From Galerina marginata (lineage: Eukaryota; Basidiomycota; Agaricomycetes; Agaricales; Galerinaceae), in assembly GCA_023014335.1 (NCBI GenBank), contig JAECYW010000024.1:372001-436000 (forward strand): DNA of 64,000 bases, given 5' to 3'. Both the position numbers and the translations under genes were made by a program. The notes beneath the pieces are model-generated. The model was not told where the DNA came from, did no database searches, and saw only the letters and a list, made by a program, of their open reading frames with translations. Every line of letters starts with the position of its first letter. The stretch's first letter is position 1. Of the stretch, positions 48,365 to 57,978 are shown one piece after another.

Positions 48365-49110
48365 ATTTTGACGGGGATGCAAAATTCATTGCACGTTGTT
48401 TAAATTTTGACAGAAAATTTCGGATTAGCAAAATGTAACCAATATCTTTCAATTTGCTAAATGCAGAATGTTTGCAAAATGTTACGTTTAGACTAAATAT
48501 TGCCCTACTCGAAATGTAATATTTTCCTCTTCTTCCGCTGTTTTTGAAATTGTGGAGTTTTACCTAAATTTGCCAGGCAAGCTGAATTTTATATTTCCAC
48601 TGGAGCAAAAAATTTGTAAAATTATAGATTTTACCCACTTTTAACGAGCATGCAGGATGGGGGGGCAAAATTCTGAAATTAGAACAATGTGCAAAACGCA
48701 TGGCAAAAGTCACGTGGAAAGAATCGGGAAAATGAGGCGTTTTGCGAAAGTCTAAATCTCAGGTCAAAACGAATCGCGCGCTGAGCGAGGCACCGACCAG
48801 TCGCTCAGCGAGTCGCATGTCGCTCAGCGAGTCGCATGTCGCTCAGCGACCAACTGAAGTAGTTTCGGCCATGATTAGCACTATTCGCAGCGCTTTCGTC
48901 GCAGTGGTTTGACGCGTCCTCTTTTTATTGTAAAGATACAGACAAAAAAGCACTAGTGTATGTTACACAAACAGAGATTAAAAAAGATCTTCTGTTTCGA
49001 AAAGAAACAGCCAGCGCGCGCTGAGCGAGTCGCAAAGGACGCGATGAGCGCATACTCAGCGACTCCCTCCGCGCGGCACACGGAATCCGTACAGATGTAG
49101 ACGGCGGCGG
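48365..49110. repeat. AT-rich repetitive block with GCTCAGCGAGTCGCATGT tandem units
   Basis: 48.37-48.60 kb contains several copies of a GCAAAATGTAA/GCAAAATGTTA motif. At 48811-48851 the unit TCGCTCAGCGAGTCGCATG is repeated in tandem, and related CTGAGCGAGTCGC sequences occur at 48780 and again at 49020-49065, partly inverted. Short motif arrays next to inverted motifs are typical of subterminal parts of DNA transposons. No inverted ends or target duplication were identified, so the limits are approximate. Confidence 0.55.
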
Positions 49111-49187
49111 CGTATGGAACAAGGGTGAGTGGGTGAGCGTCGGTCAAGAAAAAGGAAGCCACGTGTCGGCGTCTTAAAGAACGGCCG

Positions 49188-49290
49188 GGATATCTATGAA
49201 GCAACTCCCCATGCTCTGGTAGTTCGGCGGGGGGAAAATAACAACGAAGAAGACAAGCTGGGCAGGGCGAAAAGAAGTCAATCTATAGGA
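49188..49290 (+). repeat. Dispersed 100-bp repeat, uninterrupted copy
   Basis: This block, containing TATCTATGAAGCAACTCC and TGCTCTGGTAGTTCGGCGGG followed by AATAACAACGAAGAAGACAA, is found again at 49740-49790 plus 50202-50240. There it is split by a 411-bp insertion. It serves as the empty-site reference for that insertion. Confidence 0.85.
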
Positions 49291-49790
49291 AGACAGCAAA
49301 TGACTTGCACGCATGCCTTCTATCTTTTTCTCAGTTTTCCAAAGCGTCCACGTCTGCCCGGCCAACTTTGAATCCGAGGCGTCAACTTCTTGTGCGTTCC
49401 GCTGATGCTGCCGTCAAGTTGATGGGACGGTTAGAGAGCCTTTTGAGGTAGATCCATTGTTGAAAGTTACTCACCTTGTCTTTTAACCACCCATAAACTT
49501 GAGACTTCATCGCCGTCAACTGCGATTGCCCACACCTGCATCCCTCGAGCCATAACATACACCCTCACTATACAGAGTTATTCAAAAACTCGAGCAAGAA
49601 GTCGAGCGAGCGACTGACCACGAAACAAGCCATCCCGCCCTCTTCCTCCCGGCCTCGCCTACGAGCGGCCTACCCTGCCTTGTGCATCTCGAGCCTGCCC
49701 AACAACGGTCCGAGAACACAGACCTGCACGATCGCGCGGGCTATCTATGAAGCAACTCCTGATGCTCTGGTAGTTCGGCGGGGGAAAAAT

Positions 49791-50201
49791 AGGACCTGGG
49801 ACACTCCCCTAAGACCCAGTCCGGGGAAAACCCCAAATTTTGCTCTCTCCACCGCCGGCACTGAGCTCTTTCAACCGCAAATCCGGACCAGACCTGTACT
49901 ATAAATAGTAATTTTTCGAGGCCTGCGGCGCCTGGTTTGCTGCCCCATTCCACTCGTTTTCTGGGCAACAGTGGGCATCTACAGGAACTCTGAAAGTCCG
50001 CCCAATTTGGCCCGCAGTGGGCCACCGTATCAAAAAAATTGCTGGCCTGACGGCCGCCTGATGTCCCAGCCCCGCAAACCCGGACCAGATCTCGCGTTCT
50101 GCGCTCTCTGACCCGCACTAAACGGACCAGATTTTTGCGACTTTTAGGCCTCCACTCCGCAAAAAATCCGGACAGGGTCATAGGGGAGTGTCCCAGGTCC
50201 T
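49791..50201. mobile_element. 411-bp MITE, hAT-like
   Basis: The inverted ends AGGACCTGGGACACTCCC (left) and the complementary right end are perfect for 21 bp and recognisable to about 33 bp. Perfect 8-bp direct repeats GGAAAAAT flank the element (49783-49790 and 50202-50209). It interrupts a dispersed repeat whose intact copy is at 49188-49290, so the insertion is directly visible. It has no coding capacity. The 8-bp target duplication suggests hAT mobilisation. The ends do not match those of the 824-bp element at 24.3 kb, so a different transposase lineage is implied. Confidence 0.92.
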
Positions 50202-50647
50202 GGAAAAATAACAACGAAGAAGACAAATTGGGCAGGGCTAGGTGCTGGTCAATAGATTCCTGGAATATGTAATAGAGATGCAAGGGGTGCCCAGAATGTA
50301 ATCGATGTTTGGTGACGTTCCTTTCTTTTCGGTTCTTGAAAGAAAAAAAAATAAAGGCAGCAAGAGAAGCTGGACGGTCACATTGAAGGACATCACACAC
50401 TGGAATACCAGAGAGGGAATTAGGCATCTGAGTACGGATAAGAATTAGGCGGATGGATGTCAGAGGAGGAGGAATCACATTTCTCTTCGTCTTCGGCGAG
50501 CCAAAGCGGACTAAAGGGTTACATGACCACAAAAAAACAGCGACGAGCACCAAACAACTGCGGATACAGAAAGGAGCGACAAGAACGACAATTCCTGTGG
50601 GAATGAACAAGAGTGAGACTATGATATTGTTATATAACAGAACCGAT

Positions 50648-50712
50648 CTACCTCAGCGTTCATGTTCAACTATCCCAGTCGGTGTGGTTGTTGACGATAC
50701 TACCCCGGTATA
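50648..50712 (+). repeat. 65-bp dispersed repeat, copy 1
   Basis: This is nearly identical to 60896-60959 (GTTCATGTTCAACTATCCCA, then a conserved GTTGACGATAC block). Both copies lie within about 0.6 kb of a cluster of small hairpins. On the minus strand both can be read as TGVVSSTTxPTGIVEHER, but no gene was built around either. Confidence 0.8.
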
Positions 50713-50719
50713 AAATGAT

Positions 50720-51117
50720 CCAGTCCAGCAACACATAGCGGACTGGAAGTATGTACGGCCCCGTCCAGTAGCACCTAGAGGACAGCGAGCGGACCTATAT
50801 CCAAAACGTCTCAGTCGTCCAACAGCACCTAGTGGACGATGAGGACAGACGATTTGAAGTAAAGCCAATCGTCAAAATCGTCTGTTTGATTTAGGGCAGG
50901 GGGTGTGACCTTCTGTGACTCACGTTTGAAGTGCTTGCCTTCTCTGCCTTCTCTCCAAAACCCGTTCTCGTCGTCCGCTAAGTGTTGCTGGACGATGAAA
51001 GGGACGTTTTGGGTACGTCTTCTCGTCTTCTCGTCGTCCGCTAAGTATTGCTGGACGACGAAAGGGACGTTTCGGGCACGTTGTTCTTGTCGTCCGCTAG
51101 GTTTTGCTGGACAACGA
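50720..51117. repeat. Hairpin cluster 1: six stem-loops with a constant 13-nt core
   Basis: Stem-loops lie at 50720-50746, 50763-50783, 50815-50839, 50971-50995, 51031-51061 and 51087-51117. The first three carry the loop AGCAACACCTAGC or a near variant, and the last three carry its complement GCTAGGTGTTGCT. The two triplets are thus inverted about a short palindrome (ACAGACGATTT...AAATCGTCTGT, about 50844-50885). Stems differ but stay paired: CCAGTCC/GGACTGG, GTCC/GGAC, TCGTCC/GGACGA, TCGTCGTCC/GGACGACGA. The sixth is imperfect. Confidence 0.85.
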
Positions 51118-53074
51118 GTCAATGCTCGGAGCAGAATAGTTCTTAGAGTGCGGTTAGACTAGCTCGCGTGGGCTCACGAAACTCTCAGTCCGCTATGCGG
51201 TGTATCCATTATCTTAAGGTTTTTCTGAACGAAAAGGTGATTCGTTTCTCCTCTAATAATTTCATGGTCTCAACTTTGTCCGTTCTCGTAGGCATTTCTT
51301 CATCTGCCAGTGGCCCAGTAGAATTTCTTCCTCGATTCTACACAGCTTGCCCGTTCTCTTCGCCATACTGCTGGGCCGGATTCTATTCCTCTGGGCTTTT
51401 CTCGATGTGCTCATTGAAGCCTGTCTTTTCAAATTCCATTTCGGGCCCAGCGCGTCTTGTCTTCTTGCTTGCGTCGGGAGGTCTTGACGGATGCTGAACT
51501 TCTCCTAGAACGTCGCAACCGACATTCTATAATGTCAAGGATCGAGTTTTCTACACCACCCCAAGAACGGGGTGGATGGCTATAAAGGTAGAGGACGGCG
51601 TTGCGCACATCGTCGGGAAATTCGTTGAGGGATCGGGCCAACTCGCTGATCCCAGCAAAGCCATCGACGTGCGTCGCCTTATGGCCTTACCTACTTCTAC
51701 TAACTTGATTTACAGTGGTTAGATATTCACGTTAACAAGTTGAAAATTAACCTCTGAATCAATCGTTTATGTATGACCTTCGCAACTTTCAGATAGCGCA
51801 CTCTTCAAGGGCTCGAACTCATTCACTTCGATCACCCAACCAATTGACTTCTTTACGGGAGAAACGGTTCGCCACGCAGTCAATACTGGGCGTCAATGCA
51901 TGCCCGGAATTACATAATTGACGCTGGCCTGGGATCCGTCATCTCGTGCTCCTTCCAACGCACCAAGCTCATTGATACCTGCTTGGGGTCTGTCACCCCG
52001 CACCCCCATCCGGCACCCCTTTTCTCTATCGTTTGGTTGCAATCTTATGTTTCAACAGGAGCAGAAGACGCAAATGTCGAAACACTCCTTTTCCAGTCAG
52101 TTGAGACATTATTCTCTGACCTTCAGTCTAGAGTTGCGGCAACGAACAGTTGCCCGGAACGACGTACGTATGTTCATTTCCTTTTCTTTTCGTAGGCAAC
52201 TAACATTCTTAATGTATTAGAACAAATCCTGTCACTCGAGGGCACCCTGTTCTCATCCATTGAAACTATCGAAGGACTCCCTTGCTGCTCTCAAAGCCTA
52301 TGAAGATGCTTACTTTCATCAACATGCCTGGTGTCTAGTCCGAATTTTCTGTTCAGTAGTCAACCGAAATTCTCCATAGCGCTCCTGCATTGCCAAAGAG
52401 TACGGCCAGTGAACACCGACTGCAGCCAAAACGCTGCGGCCTTCTCCCTGGCTCTTCCCATTGAGCAAATGGTAAGCAATAGACAAGGCGTTGGCTGGCC
52501 TTTCAGTCGGTCGGGAAACTGACGATGGTGAACGCGGAGGCAGCAACGGAACCAGAGAATTGACAAGATTGCAAATGGCTCCGACTATGAGCCCTATTCC
52601 CTTCTTGCCTAGAGATATTCAACGGGCTACGAGACTGAAAGCAGTGGGCCCGGTGGTTCGATTACAGCACTAAATACGTAGTCCTGATGGCGGCGACGAA
52701 GAGTTTATAGGAGGCGGCCTGGTGTTCTTGACGACGATCAGGGAGATGCAAGACCAAAGTAGGTACGGTGAAGCATTGGACGGGAAAGGACGAATTCATT
52801 AAAGCAGGAAGGAGCACCGCCGCCCCCAACCGCCAACTGCAGTCTGCAGAAGAGAGGGATGAATGCGTCAGGATAGACAAAGTCTCTTTTACATGTACGC
52901 ATATTCCCCAGTGTCGACGATTAGCCAGCAAAGTGACATTTATGAGCTTAATTGACAACTTCAGGCTTTCGAGAACGCCTTTAAGCTTCTCTGAGTTTCA
53001 ATATGTTTGTATGGGATCGTTTCAAATCTTCTCCTCTTTCTTCCATACCCCCATACTAAAAGTCTTCGTTCACC
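51118..53074. other. Unassigned stretch before the third F-box gene
   Basis: Short frames occur on both strands (51168-51497 plus, 51429-51641 minus, 51896-52220 plus, 52662-52958 minus), none with a recognised domain or a supportable splice pattern. The last roughly 100 bp before 53075 are pyrimidine-rich and fit a promoter/leader. Confidence 0.35.
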
Positions 53075-54454
53075 ATGGACCAGCCAATTGGCAAACTTCC
53101 TTTCGAACTTATCGCAAAAATATTCTCCATGTGCCTTCGCAAAACAAGACATAGCGACCTATTTGAGGGCAGCATTGACGAGCTCAAGAATTCCCGCACC
53201 GGTTTGATCCTGAGCCATGTCTCCTCCATGTTTCGCTCTGTCGCGTTTAACGCCCCCGAATTATGGCAGGACGTGAATCTATACTTATTTCCAAAGAATT
53301 CATCTCTACAAGTGGAGATGGCCAGAGCCTGGCTAGCACGAACACAGGGTACACCCATAGACGTATGTCTCTTTCAGTACGCAAACAGGGCCTCCATGAG
53401 CCGTGATTGTCCAGACAGGACCACTATAAGGTCATTCATTGACGTCTTGATGGCGCAATCACACCAATGGCGGTCTCTATATCTCAAGGCGCCTGCTGAT
53501 ATTCTGGACCTGATCATCCCAACCAATGCATCGGGAGGCATCCTAGAGAGTTTTTGCTTGGATTTACTCCCCTGCCGAGGAAAAAGGCATCATAAGCTTG
53601 ACCTTACCTCGGTAACATCAAAGCTCCGGCAAGTTGACCTTCGTGGTGTCGCAACTCCTGGCAATGTAGCCTTCCAAACCTCGCATTTGACGATATTCTC
53701 AGCCCACAAGATGGACTACTTACAATTTCGGGACATCTTAAGTCGTGCGCCTAGAATTTCGAATATTAAAATCTCTGAGCCACAGAAATCGACCCCCACG
53801 CCTATCCGGATCCTCGCGCACAACCTTCACGTTCTCGAAATTGGGAATGGACGCGAAGGTGCATCATTTTTGGAAGACATGACCGTACCATCTCTCCGAG
53901 AGCTTACCATGAACGATTTTGGTGACAGCGCTATGGAGGCAAGCCGTAGGCTCATTATGCGCTCAAAATGTTCATTGCACAAGATGTGCCTCTATCAATG
54001 CGTAGGGGCAGAGGATACACTCACCAGACTGCTGGACGCTGCTTCTTCTCTGGAGGAACTGCAAATCACCTTAGAGTACAACTCTATTGGTAATCACTTC
54101 TTTCAGCGACTTTCTGGCCTTTTGCTTCCGAACATTCGCGTGGTGGGCCTCACTGCTCCGGCAGTCATATTTGATTGGGAGCAAGTGTGTGTCTTCCTGG
54201 AATCTCGTTCACGGTGCACCTCATTACTACCGGGAAACCACACCCTGGAGTCTTTCACCGTCCAGTTGGGACATAGTCTTTACCAAACAGAGTTTCTCCC
54301 CGAACGAATTGCAGAACACATGACCAAGCTCAAGGTGGACGGATTATCCATGATGATCGAGACTCCTATTTTGGATGGAGATGGTCAGCCTTCGAATGAC
54401 ATGGCCGATTTCATTGAAGCGTCAAGGGACCTCCATACTATGCAAGCTCGATGA
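53075..54454 (+). CDS. F-box-like/leucine-rich protein 3
   Basis: A single 459-codon frame from an ATG in good context (CACCATGGAC). The F-box-like domain covers residues about 5-70 (IGKLPFELIAKIFSMCLRK, 'LILSHVSSMFRSVAFNAPEL', WQDVNLYL). Leucine-rich units follow: 'LRQVDLRGVATPGNVAF', 'LTIFSAHKMDYLQFRDIL', 'LHVLEIGNGREGASFLEDM', 'VPSLRELTMNDFG' and 'ASSLEELQITLE'. The end is hydrophilic. The likely role is SCF ubiquitin-ligase adaptor with an unknown substrate. It is intact, intronless and not a close paralogue of the F-box genes at 39 and 44 kb. Confidence 0.88.
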   Translation: MDQPIGKLPFELIAKIFSMCLRKTRHSDLFEGSIDELKNSRTGLILSHVSSMFRSVAFNAPELWQDVNLYLFPKNSSLQVEMARAWLARTQGTPIDVCLFQYANRASMSRDCPDRTTIRSFIDVLMAQSHQWRSLYLKAPADILDLIIPTNASGGILESFCLDLLPCRGKRHHKLDLTSVTSKLRQVDLRGVATPGNVAFQTSHLTIFSAHKMDYLQFRDILSRAPRISNIKISEPQKSTPTPIRILAHNLHVLEIGNGREGASFLEDMTVPSLRELTMNDFGDSAMEASRRLIMRSKCSLHKMCLYQCVGAEDTLTRLLDAASSLEELQITLEYNSIGNHFFQRLSGLLLPNIRVVGLTAPAVIFDWEQVCVFLESRSRCTSLLPGNHTLESFTVQLGHSLYQTEFLPERIAEHMTKLKVDGLSMMIETPILDGDGQPSNDMADFIEASRDLHTMQAR

Positions 54455-55006
54455 TTTTGTGTGGACCAGTTATAGCTACCTACCTAGTACCTCAGCAAAT
54501 TCTAACTATGCACACCTTTTTGTATTTATACATATGTCCATGATAATTTCTTGATAGCTCAATTTCCCGATATGCGGCGCGGCATCTTCAAACTTGAACT
54601 GCCATTTCCGCTGTCTGGGCTTTAGAGATTCCGAGATTCCCAAGGGCAAAGAACGCAGTCAATCGACGCTTGAGATTTAAATAACACCGCCCAGGTCAGC
54701 CTCTATACGAGTTGCCTGGGCGAAAGCGAGTGCGATATCCCTCGACGGAGCTTGTCGGTTGCTTGTGAATACAAAAAAAATAAATCAACCCACCAAGTAA
54801 ACGCGACGGATGAGGCAAACCGTATAATCCGCAAATGATGACAATCTGGAATTTTTTCAGGGACTCAGGTTCAATGGTCACCGACATCCCAGAATAATCG
54901 CGCTGTTTCTCCAGAAAGTCCGAACTTGCGAGCATCCCAGCCTCCAGACACTCAAGTACGTTGTGATGAAAAATGACTCTGGCTGCTGAATTTCCAGGTC
55001 GGATCG
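54455..55006. other. Intergenic, no gene recognised
   Basis: This is the downstream region of the F-box gene and the upstream region of the next plus-strand frames. The minus-strand frame 54696-54935 has no recognised content. Confidence 0.4.
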
Positions 55007-55668
55007 TTGGAAAGAGCGATTTTACAACTAACCGATTGTGTCACCGACCTGGCCAACGAGATGTCGACCGCGAAACCCTCACGGACAGCGAAATATGGAA
55101 CTCTTAGGCCTCGTCAATTCAAACCTCCACCTCAGCGGGTCTCGACTCCAGATCGCACTGAAAGATTGGTAAGGCCTTTGCTTGTGATCTAGAGGTTGGA
55201 ATCACCAATGCATGAAAGTAGAAATCGGTTCGCACCGTTATGAACAAGTTCTTTGACATCTCATGCGATAACGATATGCCGCTCAAGAACCCGGCTCCCG
55301 AAGCCGAGATTCAAGCCTATGAAGATGAAATAGGCCCTGGCCCTACTGCTCCTTACGCCCCGGATTGGGCAAACCTCAAAGGCCCATGGAATCACACCCT
55401 ACTTGTCCTGTTCATGGGGGAGTACACGAGGCAGTACCCTATCGGGGATCAAGATGAACAAGATGAAGTTTGCAAGATGTTTATAGATAGGCTTGAAAGG
55501 CTTCGGAGGAAGGTCAAGCAACGCGCGAAACTTCCTGGCGAAACAAACAGGGATGCATGTAGGCGTCTTCTGGCCAATGATATCCGTATTCTTAAAGAGC
55601 AAAGGCGTAACACGCGACGAAATGAGGTAGGAAAACATCTTGATGTGGAAATTGCCTTGAGAACTTGA
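55007..55668 (+). CDS. Small Agaricomycete-specific protein, probable two-part gene
   Basis: The better-supported part is 55240-55668 (ATG to TGA, 142 codons). It has an acidic segment 'APEAEIQAYEDEIGPGPT', then 'WNHTLLVLFMGEYTRQYP', then a strongly basic helical segment 'MFIDRLERLRRKVKQRAK' and 'RRNTRRNE'. This composition and order match a lineage-expanded hypothetical family of mushrooms that I recognise only by pattern. A preceding frame at 55007-55192 ('AILQLTDCVTDLANEM', Pro/Arg-rich end) could be an upstream exon. A frame after 55700 ('YLKIFCESSKAVTPVSK') could be a downstream one. The function is unknown and the family's usual C-terminal part was not found, so truncation is possible. 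Confidence 0.5.
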
Positions 55669-56878
55669 GGTTTAACGGCGTTGATGATTTGAGGTTCAAG
55701 GACAGACGCGCCGCAGGAAGGACTACTTGAAAATTTTCTGTGAGAGCAGTAAGGCGGTTACTCCGGTGTCAAAGAGCCTTCTTTATACACTGGTTTATGA
55801 ATGCAACCACAGCGGCAATCCGGACAAACAGCATAAATGGTGCCATTTGAGGTCCAGTTTGGTGGTTGGGGGAGCATAGACAGGTGTTGTGGTCTGCGAA
55901 AGGCGAGTGGTGAAAGCGGAGAAGACGGTTGTACTTGGGTGAGGAATATTTTAATATCTATACAAGAATGAGCCGGTCGGATCGTTGTTCCAGAACCAAT
56001 CCCTTGTTCTGGAAAGCGTCCGTGATAAAGCTAATTACAGCTACCCCCTAGCTTTCCAATTTCTGACAGGCCATGTAATAAACGGAAGGCAGTGCATTGA
56101 AAAACGAATCTTGAATTTGGACTTGAATTCTTTCAGACATCTTGAGATTTCAAAAGACAAGGTGCCTTGGCAATACTAGGCGCCTGCCTTGCCTTGCGTG
56201 GCGAAGAAAACTAGAAAAGAGCGGGCAGTGGTATGAGGCGCCCAAGAAAAGGAAAAGGACTAAGGAAACACACCCTCTAAGAGCAGAATCGGCGGCACGC
56301 CAATCATCCCCAGTCATATTTACCACACTAGGAGTGCCAATTCCAAGGCGCATGATGACAACGTCCCCATTCCAACGGCATCCCGGAACCGTTGACGCAA
56401 CCGTTGGATTTATGTGCAGCAGGCAGTGATTTTTGAAAAAGATTTGAAAACGATACCAACGACCTGCCCATTGGACGGTTACGATAACGTCATGAATATA
56501 TGGCTGCGTTCTCCTTTCTGAGAAAACCTCTTCGACAACGGGGAATCGTTGGCGACCGGCAATTCTCGTTAACACAGGAACAGAAATAGGATGAGCGCTG
56601 AAGACGCTGTATAGCCTTGCTCGGATGACGGTATACCTTGCCTTTGAAGTGAGGTTGTAAGTAAACTGAACTTGAAAATAACTCGCAGAAGAGCTGATTT
56701 ACGTTATGAGCAAGAGGAGTTTGAAAGCGCGAGGAAGGCATGGTTCGACAGTGGTGGGGGGTAGTGTCATGCTGCTCTGTTCCGCCTTTATAGGGCCAAC
56801 ATACCTCCTAGAACGATAGTGGGTGAGTGAAGGTCGTCGATGACCCTGTACGACTGCGTGGTGAGAAAGCGTAAGTAT
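55669..56878. other. Intergenic, no gene recognised
   Basis: Frames on both strands around 56142-56741 lack recognisable domains. Nothing is supported before the tandem repeat at 56879. Confidence 0.35.
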
Positions 56879-57425
56879 CTACGAGGAACGGCCAGGAGGA
56901 CGGTTTAGTTCATGAAACAATACCAAAGCGCCCGTGTGAATCCCGACTCACTACTCACTATTCGCATTGGTGAATTCGAGCCAATCATCACACCGTCTGG
57001 ACTGCTGTGTGTGGTTGACTCGACCATTATCTACGAGGAACGGCCAGGAGGACGGTTTAGTTCATGAAACAATACCGAAGCGCCCGTGTGAATCCCGCAC
57101 TACCCACTATTCGACCCGTAATCCCTGGGCGTACTTTGACATTGGTGAATTCGAGTCAATCATCACACCGTCTGGACTGCTGTGTGTGGTTGACTCGACC
57201 ATTATCTACGAGGAACGGCCAGGAGGACGGTTTAGTTCATGAAACAATACCGAAGCGCCCGTGTGAATCCCGCACTACCCACTATTCGACCCGTAATCCC
57301 TGGGCGTACTTTGACATTGGTGAATTCGAGTCAATCATCACACCGTCTGGACTGCTGTGTGTGGTTGACTCGACCATTATCTACGAGGAACGGCCAGGAG
57401 GACGGTTTAGTTCATGAAACAAAGA
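56879..57425 (+). repeat. Tandem repeat, 175-bp period, about 3.2 copies
   Basis: Units start with CTACGAGGAACGGCCAGGAG at 56879, 57031, 57206 and 57381. The first unit is 152 bp because of a deletion near 56960. Units two and three are 175 bp and almost identical, and the fourth is a 45-bp stub. Because 175 is not a multiple of three, the long open frames through the array change reading frame from unit to unit and are not genes. The near-identity of the inner units points to recent expansion or homogenisation. Confidence 0.95.
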
Positions 57426-57978
57426 CCGAAGCACCCGCGTGTATTTTTCTATTGATTGGCCGTGGTCCTCGTAGCTTGCCGTTGCCACTCTTGAACGTCG
57501 GCGTATGAACTCTCAAAGTTGAGCGCTTCTGTCTAGCTCCAGGTTAACCGACATTCGCAGCGAGTTATTCACAGCGGCTATGCCCTCCTACGAGATCAAG
57601 TCCGACTTTGGGACCCCGCGACAAGATGGAATGTCTTACACCCCGACAGTAGATGTTACAGGACGCCGAAACATGGCCAAGTAGGAGTATGTTGATTGTT
57701 TTTACACGCTTTTTCGCTTTTATTGTCCCGAAATTCATCGCATTTCATCTCGCGGCGCTTGTCAAAGCGGGGCTCCCTGTAGGCACTTAACGGGTTCGGA
57801 CGTTAGGAGCACATTCGCGCCAGGGGCCAGGGTCGCGACTATCTCTGACTACCTCTGACTCGGCCATAACACCGGCGCCTTGGGAAACGACTCCTGCTAA
57901 TTTGTTTGTTCGGGGTGACTCGACTTCCTTCCTCCAACCTTTAAAAGAGGAAGGGAGAAGTCGACATCGCACATTGCG
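57426..57978. other. Intergenic upstream of the nine-exon gene
   Basis: No gene is seen. This is probably the promoter region of the following plus-strand gene. Confidence 0.4.

Noticed and set aside
48811..48851. Short tandem units as a CRISPR array
   Set aside because: Contiguous repeats without unique spacers in a eukaryotic context; this is a satellite-like array.
50829..51122. Minus-strand frame with repeated VPFVVQQYLADDE-like peptide
   Set aside because: The peptide is a translation of the hairpin repeats. Equivalent frames at 61.5 kb contain stops.
56967..57508. Overlapping frames of about 90-117 codons with repeated peptides
   Set aside because: They result from a 175-bp tandem repeat whose period is not a multiple of three. 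Frames switch between units and have no domain.
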